DNA of 64,000 nucleotides from Planctomycetales bacterium 10988 (GTDB lineage Bacteria > Planctomycetota > Planctomycetia > Pirellulales > Pb10988). Under the pieces are notes generated by a model that did no database searches, was not told where the DNA came from, and saw nothing but the letters and a program-made list of their open reading frames with translations. The DNA lies in the NCBI GenBank assembly GCA_009664345.1, contig CP043547.1:992001-1056000 (forward strand), read 5' to 3'. Below are positions 7,519 to 16,588 of the stretch, in pieces. Both the position numbers and the translations under genes were made by a program. Within the stretch, counting starts at the first letter, position 1; each line of letters opens with the position of its first letter.

Positions 7519-8772
7519 TTATTTTGGAAGTTCGCTCAGTTTCTTTTTCAGGAACCGTCGTTCTGGTTCTTGTTTGGCAAGTTCGAAGGCTTTTTGAAAG
7601 GCTTGACGGGCATCGGTTGTCCGGTGAAGTCGGCGTAGAAATTCACCTTGGGCAGAATAGGCAAGATGATAATCCGTCAGTTCCCCTTTCGAGAAGATGG
7701 ATTCAATGAGTGAAAGCCCGGCCTCGGGTCCATCTCGCATGGCGACAGCGACCGCCCGGTTGAGCTCGATGATGGGGGATGGCTCTACTTGAAGGAGTAA
7801 ATCGTAAAGGCTCACGATCTGGGGCCAGTCGGTTTCCTCGGAGGTCCTGGAATTGGCATGAATCGCGGAGATGGCCGCTTGAAGGGTGTAGAATCCAAAA
7901 CGCTGAGAGCGTAGGGATTGCGTAACCAGTTGGTTACCTTCTCGAATCAGTTCTTGATTCCACCGTGAGCGGTCCTGGTGCTCCAGTAACACCAGATCAC
8001 CATCTTTGTCCAATCGAGTTTTTCTTCGTGATTCATGCAAGAGCATCAGGCCCAGCAGCCCTATTCCTTCAGGGTCCGGCATCAAGCGATTGAGCAGCCG
8101 ACAGAGGCGAATGGCCTCCTCGGAGAGATCGACTCGGGTCAGGGATTCACCCGCTGATGCTGAGTAGCCTTCATTAAAAACCAAATAGATAACAGAGAGG
8201 ACCGAATCGAGTCGCTCGGGGAGATCTTCGACCGAGGGAATAACGTAGGGAATTTTCGCGGCTCGAATTTTAGCCTTACCTCGTACAATTCGTTGGGCCA
8301 TCGTGGCCGGAGCGACTAAAAAGGCGGAAGCGATCTCCTCGGTCGCCAAGCCGCATACTTCACGCAAGGTTAAAGGAACTTGAATATTCGGGGCGATGGC
8401 AGGATGACAACAAGTGAAAATCAGCCGCAATCGATCGTCGCTGATCTCTTGTTCGGCCTTGAGAATATTTGCATCAGCGACGGCTTCCAAACGGGCGGAA
8501 ACTTCCGGCTGCACTTTACGCAACTGGGCTTGGCGTCGTATTAGATCGATTGCTTTGAATCGCCCGGTCGAGATGAGCCAAGACTTCACATTGTCCGGAA
8601 TCCCTTCCTCCCGCCACTTTTGCACCGCAACCGCGAAGGCTTCATGCATCGCTTCTTCCGCCAAATCGAAATCGCCAACCAAACGAACCAGCGTGGCAAA
8701 AATTTGGCGCGAGTCACGACGATAGACCTCCTCAACACGATCACGAATTTCGTCAAGCGTGCTCTCGTTCAT
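7519..8772 (-). CDS. RNA polymerase sigma factor, ECF42 type
   Basis: 417 residues, twice the length of an ordinary ECF sigma factor. Region 2 lies in about residues 15-85 (LVRLVGDFDLAEEAMHEAFA, WLISTGRFKAIDLIRR), region 4 in about 115-175 (LRLIFTCCHPAI, LTLREVCGLATEEIASAFLV). A long C-terminal extension follows with the hallmark VIYLVFNEGYSAS and a TPR-like tail (AYSAQGEFLRRLHRTTDARQAF), as in ECF42. No anti-sigma gene is present; in this group the C-terminal extension itself is thought to control activity. It stands first in the cluster with the DGPF genes, and a candidate ECF42 promoter follows it. A housekeeping-like promoter, TTGACG with a -10 near TGTAGT, lies at about 8833-8857. Confidence 0.92.
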   Translation of the reverse strand: MNESTLDEIRDRVEEVYRRDSRQIFATLVRLVGDFDLAEEAMHEAFAVAVQKWREEGIPDNVKSWLISTGRFKAIDLIRRQAQLRKVQPEVSARLEAVADANILKAEQEISDDRLRLIFTCCHPAIAPNIQVPLTLREVCGLATEEIASAFLVAPATMAQRIVRGKAKIRAAKIPYVIPSVEDLPERLDSVLSVIYLVFNEGYSASAGESLTRVDLSEEAIRLCRLLNRLMPDPEGIGLLGLMLLHESRRKTRLDKDGDLVLLEHQDRSRWNQELIREGNQLVTQSLRSQRFGFYTLQAAISAIHANSRTSEETDWPQIVSLYDLLLQVEPSPIIELNRAVAVAMRDGPEAGLSLIESIFSKGELTDYHLAYSAQGEFLRRLHRTTDARQAFQKAFELAKQEPERRFLKKKLSELPK

Positions 8773-8832
8773 CCTGTAGTCCTACCAGTAGAGGAGCAGC
8801 CAAGAATCAATCCATACGGTTAGTGAACATAT

Positions 8833-8857
8833 ACTACAGTGTCCACAAAAACACGCG
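8833..8857 (-). promoter_or_regulatory. Candidate housekeeping promoter of the ECF42 gene
   Basis: On the minus strand TTGACG is followed by about 17 bases and TGTAGT, then a short leader to ATG 8772. It lacks the TGTCGA element, so the sigma gene itself may be transcribed by the main sigma factor. Confidence 0.4.
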
Positions 8858-8970
8858 TCAAGGAAACCCCTAAGAGCAACAATTTTTCATCCAGAAAAGA
8901 TTCGCTCAGCGTTATCCCAAAAGTATGCTGACCGGAGTTCAGTCTCAAAAAGCAGTTTTGATAAAATAAT

Positions 8971-9011
8971 AAAAAGTACCTTTTACATTGAATCCAAAAG
9001 GTACTTTTTAT
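8971..9011 (-). terminator. Perfect 14-bp hairpin after the secreted hydrolase gene
   Basis: AAAAAGTACCTTTT and AAAAGGTACTTTTT pair perfectly around an 11-base loop, 28 bases beyond the stop of the hydrolase at 9039-10022. The T-rich end suggests an intrinsic terminator working in either direction. The arms carry the AAAAAGT-NN-TTTT pattern repeated elsewhere in the window. Confidence 0.75.
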
Positions 9012-9038
9012 GAATGATCATGTTAGGTTGCAAAGTTT

Positions 9039-10022
9039 CTATTTCCATTGCCACACGTCTGCGGGCTTCAGATTACAGTCGTCGTTGGGCTGCTTGGACT
9101 GAAGCCATTGTTTTGCCTCTGCATCCTCTTGGAGATACGCTTTCCAGAATTGAAGGCTAATCTTTTGAATGGTGGGGTGATGATTCGGATCGCGACGCAC
9201 ACCCCGGCGACCTGCATCGGAAAAGGCAGCGTGAGTTCCCCCGTCAAAACAAAGTTCGTACTTATCTCCAGGGGGCAAAGCTTTATACACTTCGCGACGC
9301 AGCTCGGGCGTCACTCGGGGATCAATGACATTGCCATCTTCCGTGCCCGTCATACAGAGGATTGGCTGACGAACTTCGCCGAAGGCACGTTCAGGCGAGA
9401 GCCGTTGTCCAGGCTGGGGGCTGAAGGCAATAAAGGCATCAATTCGCGGTTCGGCAAGGGACTGATTAAAAGGAAATCTTCGCTCGGTGACCGAGAGCGT
9501 CGTCACGGAACCATAGCTATGTCCACTCATGCCGAGGTGTTCCAGATCGAGCTTTCCATAAAGAGGATGCCCCGGTTCGCGGTTCCAAGCTTCTAATTGA
9601 TCGATGACAAAGGAGACGTCCCCGATCCGGCTTTGAAAACTCTGATAATTGGCAGCTTTTTTCATCGCACTCATGATTTGGGTCAGTGGTACATTCTTCC
9701 AGACCTCGCTATCGCTCCCCGCATGTTGCATGAAAACCGCGATAAAACCACCTTCTGCCCAATAGTTTCCTAAATAACCATTATTCTCGCGGGAACCGCC
9801 TAGACCATGCGAGAAGAGAACCACCGGCTGAGGAGTTTCTTTCTCCGTAAAATAGATTCGTAGGGGAACGATCCGATCTCGTTTGGCATCCTTGGGTTCT
9901 AAGTTAAGGACCTTTACCTCCTCAGATTCGAGTGCATGCACCAAGTTTTCATTTGAAAATACCAGCAAGAACCCTAAAAAAGCTCCGAACAAAACTACCT
10001 TTGTTTGATTCATCGTGATCAT
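9039..10022 (-). CDS. Secreted alpha/beta hydrolase, dienelactone hydrolase-like
   Basis: 327 residues. AGAGGA stands six bases before ATG 10022, so the first of two ATGs is used. A signal peptide ends near residue 31. The fold shows in PQPVVLFSHGLGGSRENNGY (oxyanion HG), the nucleophile elbow LGMSGHSYGSVT, ILCMTGTEDGNVIDPRV for the acid region, and GGTHAAFSD for the histidine. This resembles the predicted dienelactone hydrolase / platelet-activating-factor acetylhydrolase-like group. The substrate is unknown; an exported ester-cleaving role is likely. It is a single transcription unit with a strong hairpin after the stop. Confidence 0.85.
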   Translation of the reverse strand: MITMNQTKVVLFGAFLGFLLVFSNENLVHALESEEVKVLNLEPKDAKRDRIVPLRIYFTEKETPQPVVLFSHGLGGSRENNGYLGNYWAEGGFIAVFMQHAGSDSEVWKNVPLTQIMSAMKKAANYQSFQSRIGDVSFVIDQLEAWNREPGHPLYGKLDLEHLGMSGHSYGSVTTLSVTERRFPFNQSLAEPRIDAFIAFSPQPGQRLSPERAFGEVRQPILCMTGTEDGNVIDPRVTPELRREVYKALPPGDKYELCFDGGTHAAFSDAGRRGVRRDPNHHPTIQKISLQFWKAYLQEDAEAKQWLQSKQPNDDCNLKPADVWQWK

Positions 10023-10275
10023 CGTATTCCTCTTCTTCTAGCAAAAAATGTGTCGAATCTTTGTCATGGGAAGACCCCAAAGCGGAGAGGTTCGCGACGG
10101 TGGGAGCACAGACTTTGGTGATGAAAGCGATACCCGCCGGGAAGGCAACTTGTTTCCACTTTCGAAAAATATTCGATGATTTCTTTGTTGCTTAAAGAGA
10201 TAGTTTAGAGACGGCCAAGCCAAGCAAAGGTGTCCTTGGAGAATCCAAACCATTAAATGATGAATAGCATGTTGC

Positions 10276-10833
10276 TTATTTCGCCTGGAGCCAAGGTCGG
10301 GCGAGTCGTGTCAGGATCGGCATGACAAACCAAGTGAGGGTGATTACCATCACGACCGTGAGCACGAACATCGTCACAATTTGCGGATAACCACTCAGCG
10401 GAGAACGGAGCAACAACGACCAAATATAAATGGAGGGGAAGACGCCGACCCAAGTGACAAGGGCCATCTTCCAGCGAGGGGGAGGATGGTGTTGGCCACG
10501 GAAAAACGCCTCCAGTCCATGCAATCGCCGCACGTCCGGCTCTTGTTCGACAAGTTCACGAATTTCGGTTTGCCACTCTTGAAAAAGTTCAGAGTTATAA
10601 AACTCTTTGCTGTCCTCCTCACTGAGAAACGATCGAAGGACTCCATATTCGCGTCTCGGATTCGAAGGGGCCGGCCGAAGCAGAAACGCCCCGGTCGTTG
10701 CTTCATGATCGAAAGATCGTTGCAAAAAACGCTTGAGAGCGGCTTCGAATTCAGCCTCTTTTCCCTGTTGCGGAATGCAAGTAACCGCACAGTAGAAGCC
10801 TTCATGTAGGGTCTTTGGTAAGGGTTTTATCAT
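10276..10833 (-). CDS. ABM-domain membrane protein
   Basis: 185 residues. The N-terminal half is an antibiotic-biosynthesis-monooxygenase (ABM) ferredoxin-like domain (FYCAVTCIPQQGKEAEFEAA, then LLRPAPSNPRREYGVLRSF and YNSELFQEWQTEI). After a HHPPPRWKM linker come two membrane helices (about 120-145 and 148-172). This ABM-plus-two-helices form is a known variant without demonstrated activity; tethered heme-degrading or quinone-related roles have been suggested for other ABM proteins. It stands alone between the hydrolase and a sulfatase, all on the minus strand, with long gaps that argue against an operon. Confidence 0.8.
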   Translation of the reverse strand: MIKPLPKTLHEGFYCAVTCIPQQGKEAEFEAALKRFLQRSFDHEATTGAFLLRPAPSNPRREYGVLRSFLSEEDSKEFYNSELFQEWQTEIRELVEQEPDVRRLHGLEAFFRGQHHPPPRWKMALVTWVGVFPSIYIWSLLLRSPLSGYPQIVTMFVLTVVMVITLTWFVMPILTRLARPWLQAK

Positions 10834-10914
10834 CGAGAATTATTGGATAGGAGTAGTTGAGACAAGTCGCATTTTCAGACACCCGTTGCCAGAAGAAAGG
10901 TTGGAGACCTAATT

Positions 10915-12396
10915 TCATTCTGGCTGAGGTGCCCACTCAGGAGTTCCGAACCAATCATGCATTTCAATGACGAATGGAGCAACGATTTCGGCGGGTTCTA
11001 ACTTTTCACCGAGGTCGCCGGTTTCGACAATCCAAGTATCGAGCGCTGCCCGCATTTGCAGGAGTTTCGCCTGATGAACCGGATTGGGAGACTCGGCGAG
11101 ATTCTGAATCTCATGGGGGTCCGTTTTCGTATCATAGAGCAATTCATCTGGAAATGGCTGCATGAGTTCCAACGCGGCACCAGTGAGTTTTCCCTCAGCG
11201 AGCAATTTTCGCATTAAAGGCTTCACGAGAAAACACTTCTCTTTATAGCGGTTCAAGGTCGCAAACCCTGCTCCTGGCGTAAAGTTGCGGAGGTAATGAA
11301 AACGCCCGTCGCGAACACTTCGCTGCCGAACCACCGTTTCGTCGATGCGATCGCGGGCACTGAAAACATACGAGCGAGGGGTACTTAAATCCTCTCCAAG
11401 AAAGCTGCGTCCCTGCATTCCAACAGGCGGTTCGATCCCAGCAATCGACAAAGTGGTTGCGGTGAGATCGATCAAACTGATCAGTTCATCGCTCGTCGTA
11501 TTAGGTTGCATTTGAGAGGGTGCCGGAAAGTTCTTTGGCCAGCGAATGATCATAGGCACATGGATTCCCGAATCCCAACACCAGTGAATTCCTCTTGCTT
11601 CCAAGCGTCCGTTATCCGCAAAGAAGATAACGACCGTATCTTCCGCCAAGCCATCCGCTTCCAGCTGCTCCAAAATCCAGCCAATCCGCACATCCGTGCC
11701 CGAGACCGAATTGAGATAGCGTGCCCATTCCTCGCGAACGATCGGATGCTCGGGATAATACGGCGGAGGCTCGACATTCTCCGGGGTTGCAACCTGAGGA
11801 TGCCATTCTTCTCCGACCCATTTGACCCGTTTCTTTTCCTTTGATTTGCGGTCGTAGATATCGTATTCCGCTTCCAGCATGTTGATCTGTGCAAAGAAGG
11901 GTTGCCCTGATTTGAGGTCGTCCCAATTCTCCGTTTGATAAAGCGGTCCCTCATTCACAAAATTCAAATCCAGCTTTCCGGTGCCGACTTCGCGATCGCC
12001 GAGGTATTTGATATTTGCCGTTTGATAGCCAGCTTCATGCAAGCGATGGGTCAGAGGGCGGACTCCCGGCGGAAGACGAAAGTCATCTTCGCGGTGGGAT
12101 CGCATGTTGTGGGTATCGGTCGAAGTCTGATACATCCCGGTAAAAAACGCTGAACGGCTGGGGGCACAGACGGGCGAGGTGGAAAAGACATTCGTGAAAC
12201 GCACCCCTTCGCGAGCCAATCCATCGACATGCGGCGTTCTCACATTCTTTGCACCATAGCAACCGAAATCGAGAGCGAAATTCTCGCCGACGATCCAAAG
12301 AATATTGGGTTTTTTAGGCTGATCTTCAGCAGCACTCACGGAAAGGGAAGTGGTCAGAAGGACAAGAAATGTTAGCGAAAGCTGAAGTCTGCACAT
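10915..12396 (-). CDS. Secreted sulfatase with altered metal ligand
   Basis: 493 residues from ATG 12396 (MCRLQLSLTF), which has AAGGA upstream; a longer open frame is not needed. A signal peptide ends near residue 22. The formylglycine motif CAPSR begins at Cys77 and FFADNG supplies later metal ligands. The first metal block reads WIVGENFALDFGCYG: relatives usually have ED or DD where this protein has Glu38-Asn39. The C-terminus has the usual LLYDTKTDPHEIQNLAESP block. It needs a formylglycine-generating enzyme, not seen here. It belongs with the sulfatase at 28083-29753, which has a similar WTKKTGDLG tail. It is divergent from the next sulfatase gene. Confidence 0.9.
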   Translation of the reverse strand: MCRLQLSLTFLVLLTTSLSVSAAEDQPKKPNILWIVGENFALDFGCYGAKNVRTPHVDGLAREGVRFTNVFSTSPVCAPSRSAFFTGMYQTSTDTHNMRSHREDDFRLPPGVRPLTHRLHEAGYQTANIKYLGDREVGTGKLDLNFVNEGPLYQTENWDDLKSGQPFFAQINMLEAEYDIYDRKSKEKKRVKWVGEEWHPQVATPENVEPPPYYPEHPIVREEWARYLNSVSGTDVRIGWILEQLEADGLAEDTVVIFFADNGRLEARGIHWCWDSGIHVPMIIRWPKNFPAPSQMQPNTTSDELISLIDLTATTLSIAGIEPPVGMQGRSFLGEDLSTPRSYVFSARDRIDETVVRQRSVRDGRFHYLRNFTPGAGFATLNRYKEKCFLVKPLMRKLLAEGKLTGAALELMQPFPDELLYDTKTDPHEIQNLAESPNPVHQAKLLQMRAALDTWIVETGDLGEKLEPAEIVAPFVIEMHDWFGTPEWAPQPE

Positions 12397-12581
12397 CGTT
12401 GGGTTCCTTGAGAGGGCTCCGCTTCGAAAGTAAATCGTTCCCCTTAACCTATTCCCCTTGGATCGAAGCGGCAATATGCCTCCGCTTATCGCTCTTTGCA
12501 AATGAGTTGATTATGATGGTATCTTTTGCTGAATTCATGAGCCGTCCTTAGCATCCTACCTCCTACCCTCAGAGCATCGTT

Positions 12582-14027
12582 ATGAAAAAACACACGCTGG
12601 CAATCTGCTGTTTGATGACACTTCTCTGTCTGTATTTCGGAATGAAGGCTTCCGCCGCCGAGCAACCCAACATCGTCTTGATCATGACTGACGATCAAGG
12701 ATGGGGACAAACTGGTTATTACGATCACCCGATTCTCGAAACGCCGAATCTGGATGCAATGGCCGAAGCGGGGATGCGTCTTGATCGTTTTTATGCGGGG
12801 GCTCCGAACTGTTCTCCTTCAAGAGCAACGGTCCTCACCGGGCGAGCCAATGACCGCACGGGTGTTCTGAATCACGGCTACCCTTTGCACCCTTCGGAAA
12901 AAACGATCGCCCAGGCTTTGCGATCCGCCGGGTATGCCACGGGGCATTTTGGCAAGTGGCACCTCGACGGCTTGCGAGGCCCCGGCGCTCCGATCCTGAA
13001 AGACGATCCCTTGAGCCCTGGTCAGTTTGGATTTGACCATTGGATCTCGGTCACGAATTTCTTCGATCGAAATCCGTTGTTGAGTGAAATGGGAGAGATC
13101 AAGGAATTCAGAGGCGATTCTTCAGAGATCATTGTGCGAGAAGCGATCAAGTTCATCCGCAAGCAAGTCAAAGCGGAAAAACCTTTCTTCAGTGTGATCT
13201 GGTATGGCTCCCCACATAGCCCTTTCGAGGCAAGTAAAAAAGATAAGAAACCATTCCAAGAGCTCACCAAGGAAGAGCAAGACCACTACGGCGAACTCGT
13301 TGCAATGGATCGCAGTGTCGGTAATTTGCGAGCGGCTCTACGAAAGTTGGACGTCGCTGAAAATACCCTCGTTTGGTTTTGTAGCGACAACGGGGGTCTA
13401 CAGCCTTTCGGCCCGGCCACCGTCGGCGGCTTGCGAGGATGGAAGAATACCATGTATGAAGGTGGTTTGCGGGTGCCGGGAATTATCGAGTGGCCAGCAA
13501 AGATCGAACCTGGTCAAGCCAATAACTACCCGACCTCCACGTTAGATATCTTTCCCACCATTGTGGATATTGTCGGACTACCTGCTTCTTCAATGCTCAC
13601 TCCTCACGATGGCATCAGCCTAAAACCACTTTTTAAAAATGACTTTGATGGGCGGAAACAACCCATTCCATTTCGACATACCGACCGTGCTGCCTTAGTA
13701 GAATATGAATTCAAACTCATTCAACCGGATATCAAGAAACAGGAATTTGAACTCTATCACCTGGTGGAAGACCCTCAAGAATCGAATAATGTCCTTGAGC
13801 AATATCCCGAAGTAGCCAAGCGATTGATCAAATACTTGTCAAAATGGAATCGTTCGGTCGATGCAAGCTACGCAGGCGAGGATTACAAAGAGACACCGGA
13901 AAACGTCCGCCGCGAGCCGCTGACCTGGATGGAAGAACCGGAGTACCAAAGCCATTGGAAAAAATGGCAAGACCGTCCTGAATTCCAACGCTACCGCGAT
14001 CGTCTGAATCGCGCGAAGAAGAAATAA
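12582..14027 (+). CDS. Secreted sulfatase
   Basis: 481 residues. A signal peptide (about 1-26) precedes PNIVLIMTDDQGWGQTGYY with the metal pair Asp37-Asp38. The modification motif CSPSR starts at Cys77, followed by ATVLTGR. HFGKWHL carries conserved Lys and His, and WFCSDNGG supplies the second metal pair. The C-terminal part has the KLIQPDIKKQEFELYHLVED block. The family hydrolyses sulfate esters, probably on polysaccharides outside the cytoplasm. It is followed by an esterase gene 66 bases downstream, so the two may act together on substituted sugars. Confidence 0.92.
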   Translation: MKKHTLAICCLMTLLCLYFGMKASAAEQPNIVLIMTDDQGWGQTGYYDHPILETPNLDAMAEAGMRLDRFYAGAPNCSPSRATVLTGRANDRTGVLNHGYPLHPSEKTIAQALRSAGYATGHFGKWHLDGLRGPGAPILKDDPLSPGQFGFDHWISVTNFFDRNPLLSEMGEIKEFRGDSSEIIVREAIKFIRKQVKAEKPFFSVIWYGSPHSPFEASKKDKKPFQELTKEEQDHYGELVAMDRSVGNLRAALRKLDVAENTLVWFCSDNGGLQPFGPATVGGLRGWKNTMYEGGLRVPGIIEWPAKIEPGQANNYPTSTLDIFPTIVDIVGLPASSMLTPHDGISLKPLFKNDFDGRKQPIPFRHTDRAALVEYEFKLIQPDIKKQEFELYHLVEDPQESNNVLEQYPEVAKRLIKYLSKWNRSVDASYAGEDYKETPENVRREPLTWMEEPEYQSHWKKWQDRPEFQRYRDRLNRAKKK

Positions 14028-14064
14028 GACGGAAGAGATAAAAAGCGGTTTTTACCTTATTTTC

Positions 14065-14078
14065 AAAAAGTACTTTTT
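14065..14078. repeat. AAAAAGTACTTTTT palindrome
   Basis: A perfect 14-base palindrome in the 66-base gap between the sulfatase and the esterase gene, about 15 bases before the esterase start. A related AAAAAGCGGTTTTT lies just upstream at 14040-14053. The same sequence recurs in other gaps (see findings). Confidence 0.7.
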
Positions 14079-14093
14079 AATAAAGATTTTTCC

Positions 14094-15059
14094 ATGACGT
14101 TGAAAGCATCACTTGCAGCGGCGCTCGCCTTGGTACTCTGTGCTTCGTTTGGTTTGGCACAAGAGCGATCTTCGAAGCAGCAAATGGCCACGAAGGGGAG
14201 TCAGTCGGCGAAGTTGAAAAAGACAAAGAAAGCTCAAGCACTCCCTGCCGGAGTTGAGTTACTCGCCGATTTGGAATATGCCGAGCCTCAGGGTAAGCCA
14301 CTGCTTCTCGATTTATATCGTCCCGAGCAGTTCGAAGGGCCGCTGCCGGTAATTGTCTTTATTCATGGCGGTGGCTGGAAGCAAGGAAGTAAGGCAACTG
14401 CCCGGAAGATGGCTTGGATCGTTCCTCATGGGTTTGCCCTCGCCAGCATCAATTATCGCCTGATCGGGGAAGGCAAATGGCCGGATCAGATCAATGATTG
14501 TTACTCCGCCGTTCGTTGGTTGCGGGAGAATGCCGAAACTTATCAACTTGACCCAGCTCATATGGGTTGTTGGGGGACTTCCGCCGGGGGGCATTTGGCA
14601 GCACTCTTAGGAACGCGAAGTTGCCCGGAGGAGGAAACGACTTCCAGTCGAGTTCAAGCGGTTTGTGATTGGTTTGGTCCTTCCGAACTTTTGACCATGC
14701 CGCCGAACACATTGGGCAAAGGCCGCACCGAAAAGGACATTGCCAATTCGAATGGGGCGAAGTTACTCGGGGCCACCGTTCGTGACGTGCCGGAATTGGC
14801 CAAAGATGCCAGTGCCTTGGATCAAGTAACGGAAGACGATCCACCGTTTCTGATCATGCACGGGGAAGATGACCCAGGCGTTCCTCCGGCTCAAAGTGAA
14901 AAACTCCATGCAAAGCTGGTGGAGGCCGGCGTTCCTTCGAAACTTGTCATGATTCCCGGTGCAGGCCATGGTGGAAAGGAATTCATGACAGACGCCGTGC
15001 AACAAGAGGTGATTCATTTTTTTGAAAGTTACCTCAAACCGGCCCATAAATCGCAATGA
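14094..15059 (+). CDS. Secreted alpha/beta hydrolase, BD-FAE-like esterase
   Basis: 321 residues with a signal peptide (about 1-22) and a lysine-rich spacer. The esterase/lipase signs are VFIHGGGWKQGSKA (oxyanion HGGGW), the nucleophile elbow WGTSAGGHLA, DPPFLIMHGEDDPGVPP with the acid, and GAGHGGKEF with the histidine. This matches the bifunctional feruloyl/acetyl-esterase-like group common in polysaccharide-degrading bacteria. Release of acetyl or aryl esters from sulfated or substituted glycans is an inference. A hairpin with T-tract follows the stop. A second gene of the same type lies at 51126-52136. Confidence 0.88.
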   Translation: MTLKASLAAALALVLCASFGLAQERSSKQQMATKGSQSAKLKKTKKAQALPAGVELLADLEYAEPQGKPLLLDLYRPEQFEGPLPVIVFIHGGGWKQGSKATARKMAWIVPHGFALASINYRLIGEGKWPDQINDCYSAVRWLRENAETYQLDPAHMGCWGTSAGGHLAALLGTRSCPEEETTSSRVQAVCDWFGPSELLTMPPNTLGKGRTEKDIANSNGAKLLGATVRDVPELAKDASALDQVTEDDPPFLIMHGEDDPGVPPAQSEKLHAKLVEAGVPSKLVMIPGAGHGGKEFMTDAVQQEVIHFFESYLKPAHKSQ

Positions 15060-15068
15060 TTCACAACC

Positions 15069-15115
15069 AAGGAGAAGATGTTTTGGCTTAGAAGAACGAG
15101 CAGCTTCTCCTTTTA
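15069..15115 (+). terminator. Hairpin terminator after the esterase gene
   Basis: AAGGAGAAG and CTTCTCCTT pair over nine bases around a long loop and are followed by TTATTAT. The structure lies 10 bases past the stop codon. Confidence 0.6.
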
Positions 15116-15188
15116 TTATGTTCCTTGATGGCAATGGTAATCCTTGAGGCCGACATGCGTTTCTCAAAAGACCTTTTTGGAGACAAAA

Positions 15189-16538
15189 ATGTTTATTGTT
15201 GTTCGATCTCGAAAAGTGCTTTTTGCTTCTATGGCAGTCTTCTTGCTTGTGGGTCATGGGAAGGCGGGCGCTCAAGAACTCCTGAAAGACCCGGAGTTGG
15301 AGTATCCTGAGGTCGCCTGTCAACAGGAAGATTGGAAGCTTTCTCGGGAAGAATATCAACGCAAGCTACAAGGGTTCTGGCTCGGCGAGTGCATTGCAAA
15401 TTGGACGGGCCTTCGGACCGAGGGAGTGCGCAAGACGTCTCCTTTCCTGACCGATGAGCATTGGGGAACCCACAAAGGTCGCAAGCAACAAAAGATCGAA
15501 TTTGTGCTCATGAAGGAAGGAGAGGTCTGGGGGGCCGATGATGATACAGATATTGAATATATCTATCAAAGTATCCTGGATAAGAATAACGTCAGCATCG
15601 CCACGGCGGAACAAATTCGCGAAGGCTGGCTCACCCATATTAAGACCGAGGAACAGAACTATCTCTGGGTTTCGAATGAGAAGGCGCTTCATCTCATGAT
15701 GGAAGGGATGCTTCCGCCGCAAACGAGCGAACCGGAAAGCAACCCGCTCTATGACCAAATCGACGCTCAGTTGACGACCGAAATCTTCGGCCTTTTTGCA
15801 CCGGGTCGTCCTGACATCGCTTTAAAGATGGCACACCTGCCGATCCGCACGACGGCTTACCGAGATGCGGAATGGATTTCGGAATTTTACGTGCTCATGC
15901 ATAGTTTGGCTTCGCAGGTCGATCCTCAACTTTCCCAGAAAGACCAAGTCCTGTGGCTGGCGGATCAAGCCCGGAAGCGGCTGCCCAATCAATCGTATCC
16001 GGCGAAAATGTATGACTTCATCAAGCGGGAGTATGACCAGAATCCGGACAAAAACAATTGGGAAGAGACGCGTGACCGCCTTCATCGTCGACATACCGGC
16101 ATTACCACGGACGGGTATAATTACCGAAGTTGGTTTGATGCTGGAATCAACTTTGGGGCAAGCTTGATTAGCCTTTTCTATGGTGAGGGAGATTTCAAAA
16201 GGACCATTCAAATCGGAACGCTCTGCGGATGGGACTCGGATAACCCCACCGCGACCTGGGGTGGCTTACTCGGTTTTATGCTGGGAAGGGATGGCGTGGA
16301 AGCGACCTTTCCTGAGGTCAAGCTCTCTGGCAAGTATCAAATTTCTCGCACCAGGATCAATTTCCCCGACCGAACGCCGGACCAACTTGGCGATGATTCC
16401 TTTGAGCAAATGGCCGATCGAGGGATTCTCATCATTGATCGAGTGGTGATTGAAGAGATGGGAGGAACGGTCGATTTCGAGACGAATGAGTGGTGTATCC
16501 CCAAGTCGTCGCAGGCCATTCCCCCAGCCAATTATTGA
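15189..16538 (+). CDS. Secreted ADP-ribosylglycohydrolase-fold protein
   Basis: 449 residues from ATG 15189, preceded by GGAG; upstream codons are excluded. A signal peptide ends near AGAQ. The ADP-ribosylglycohydrolase fold shows as QGFWLGECIANWTGL near the mature start, a metal-binding GADDDTDIEYIYQ block at about residues 115-127, and the closing TLCGWDSDNPTATWGGLLGFMLG block near 340, which replaces the usual GGDADT sequence. True ADPRG enzymes are cytoplasmic, whereas this one is exported. In planctomycete sulfatase clusters it might remove a sugar or ribosyl-like group from glycans, which is a guess. It lies between an esterase and a sulfatase in the same direction. Confidence 0.8.
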   Translation: MFIVVRSRKVLFASMAVFLLVGHGKAGAQELLKDPELEYPEVACQQEDWKLSREEYQRKLQGFWLGECIANWTGLRTEGVRKTSPFLTDEHWGTHKGRKQQKIEFVLMKEGEVWGADDDTDIEYIYQSILDKNNVSIATAEQIREGWLTHIKTEEQNYLWVSNEKALHLMMEGMLPPQTSEPESNPLYDQIDAQLTTEIFGLFAPGRPDIALKMAHLPIRTTAYRDAEWISEFYVLMHSLASQVDPQLSQKDQVLWLADQARKRLPNQSYPAKMYDFIKREYDQNPDKNNWEETRDRLHRRHTGITTDGYNYRSWFDAGINFGASLISLFYGEGDFKRTIQIGTLCGWDSDNPTATWGGLLGFMLGRDGVEATFPEVKLSGKYQISRTRINFPDRTPDQLGDDSFEQMADRGILIIDRVVIEEMGGTVDFETNEWCIPKSSQAIPPANY

Positions 16539-16588
16539 ACAGAATGAAGACTCATCTTGATAGATTTCCTCCGAGGACAAAGCGAATC

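Noticed and set aside
9962-10100. TGTCGA at about 10050 on the plus strand as a second ECF42 promoter
   Set aside because: It points away from the minus-strand genes here and has no CGA/TC element at 16-17 bases.
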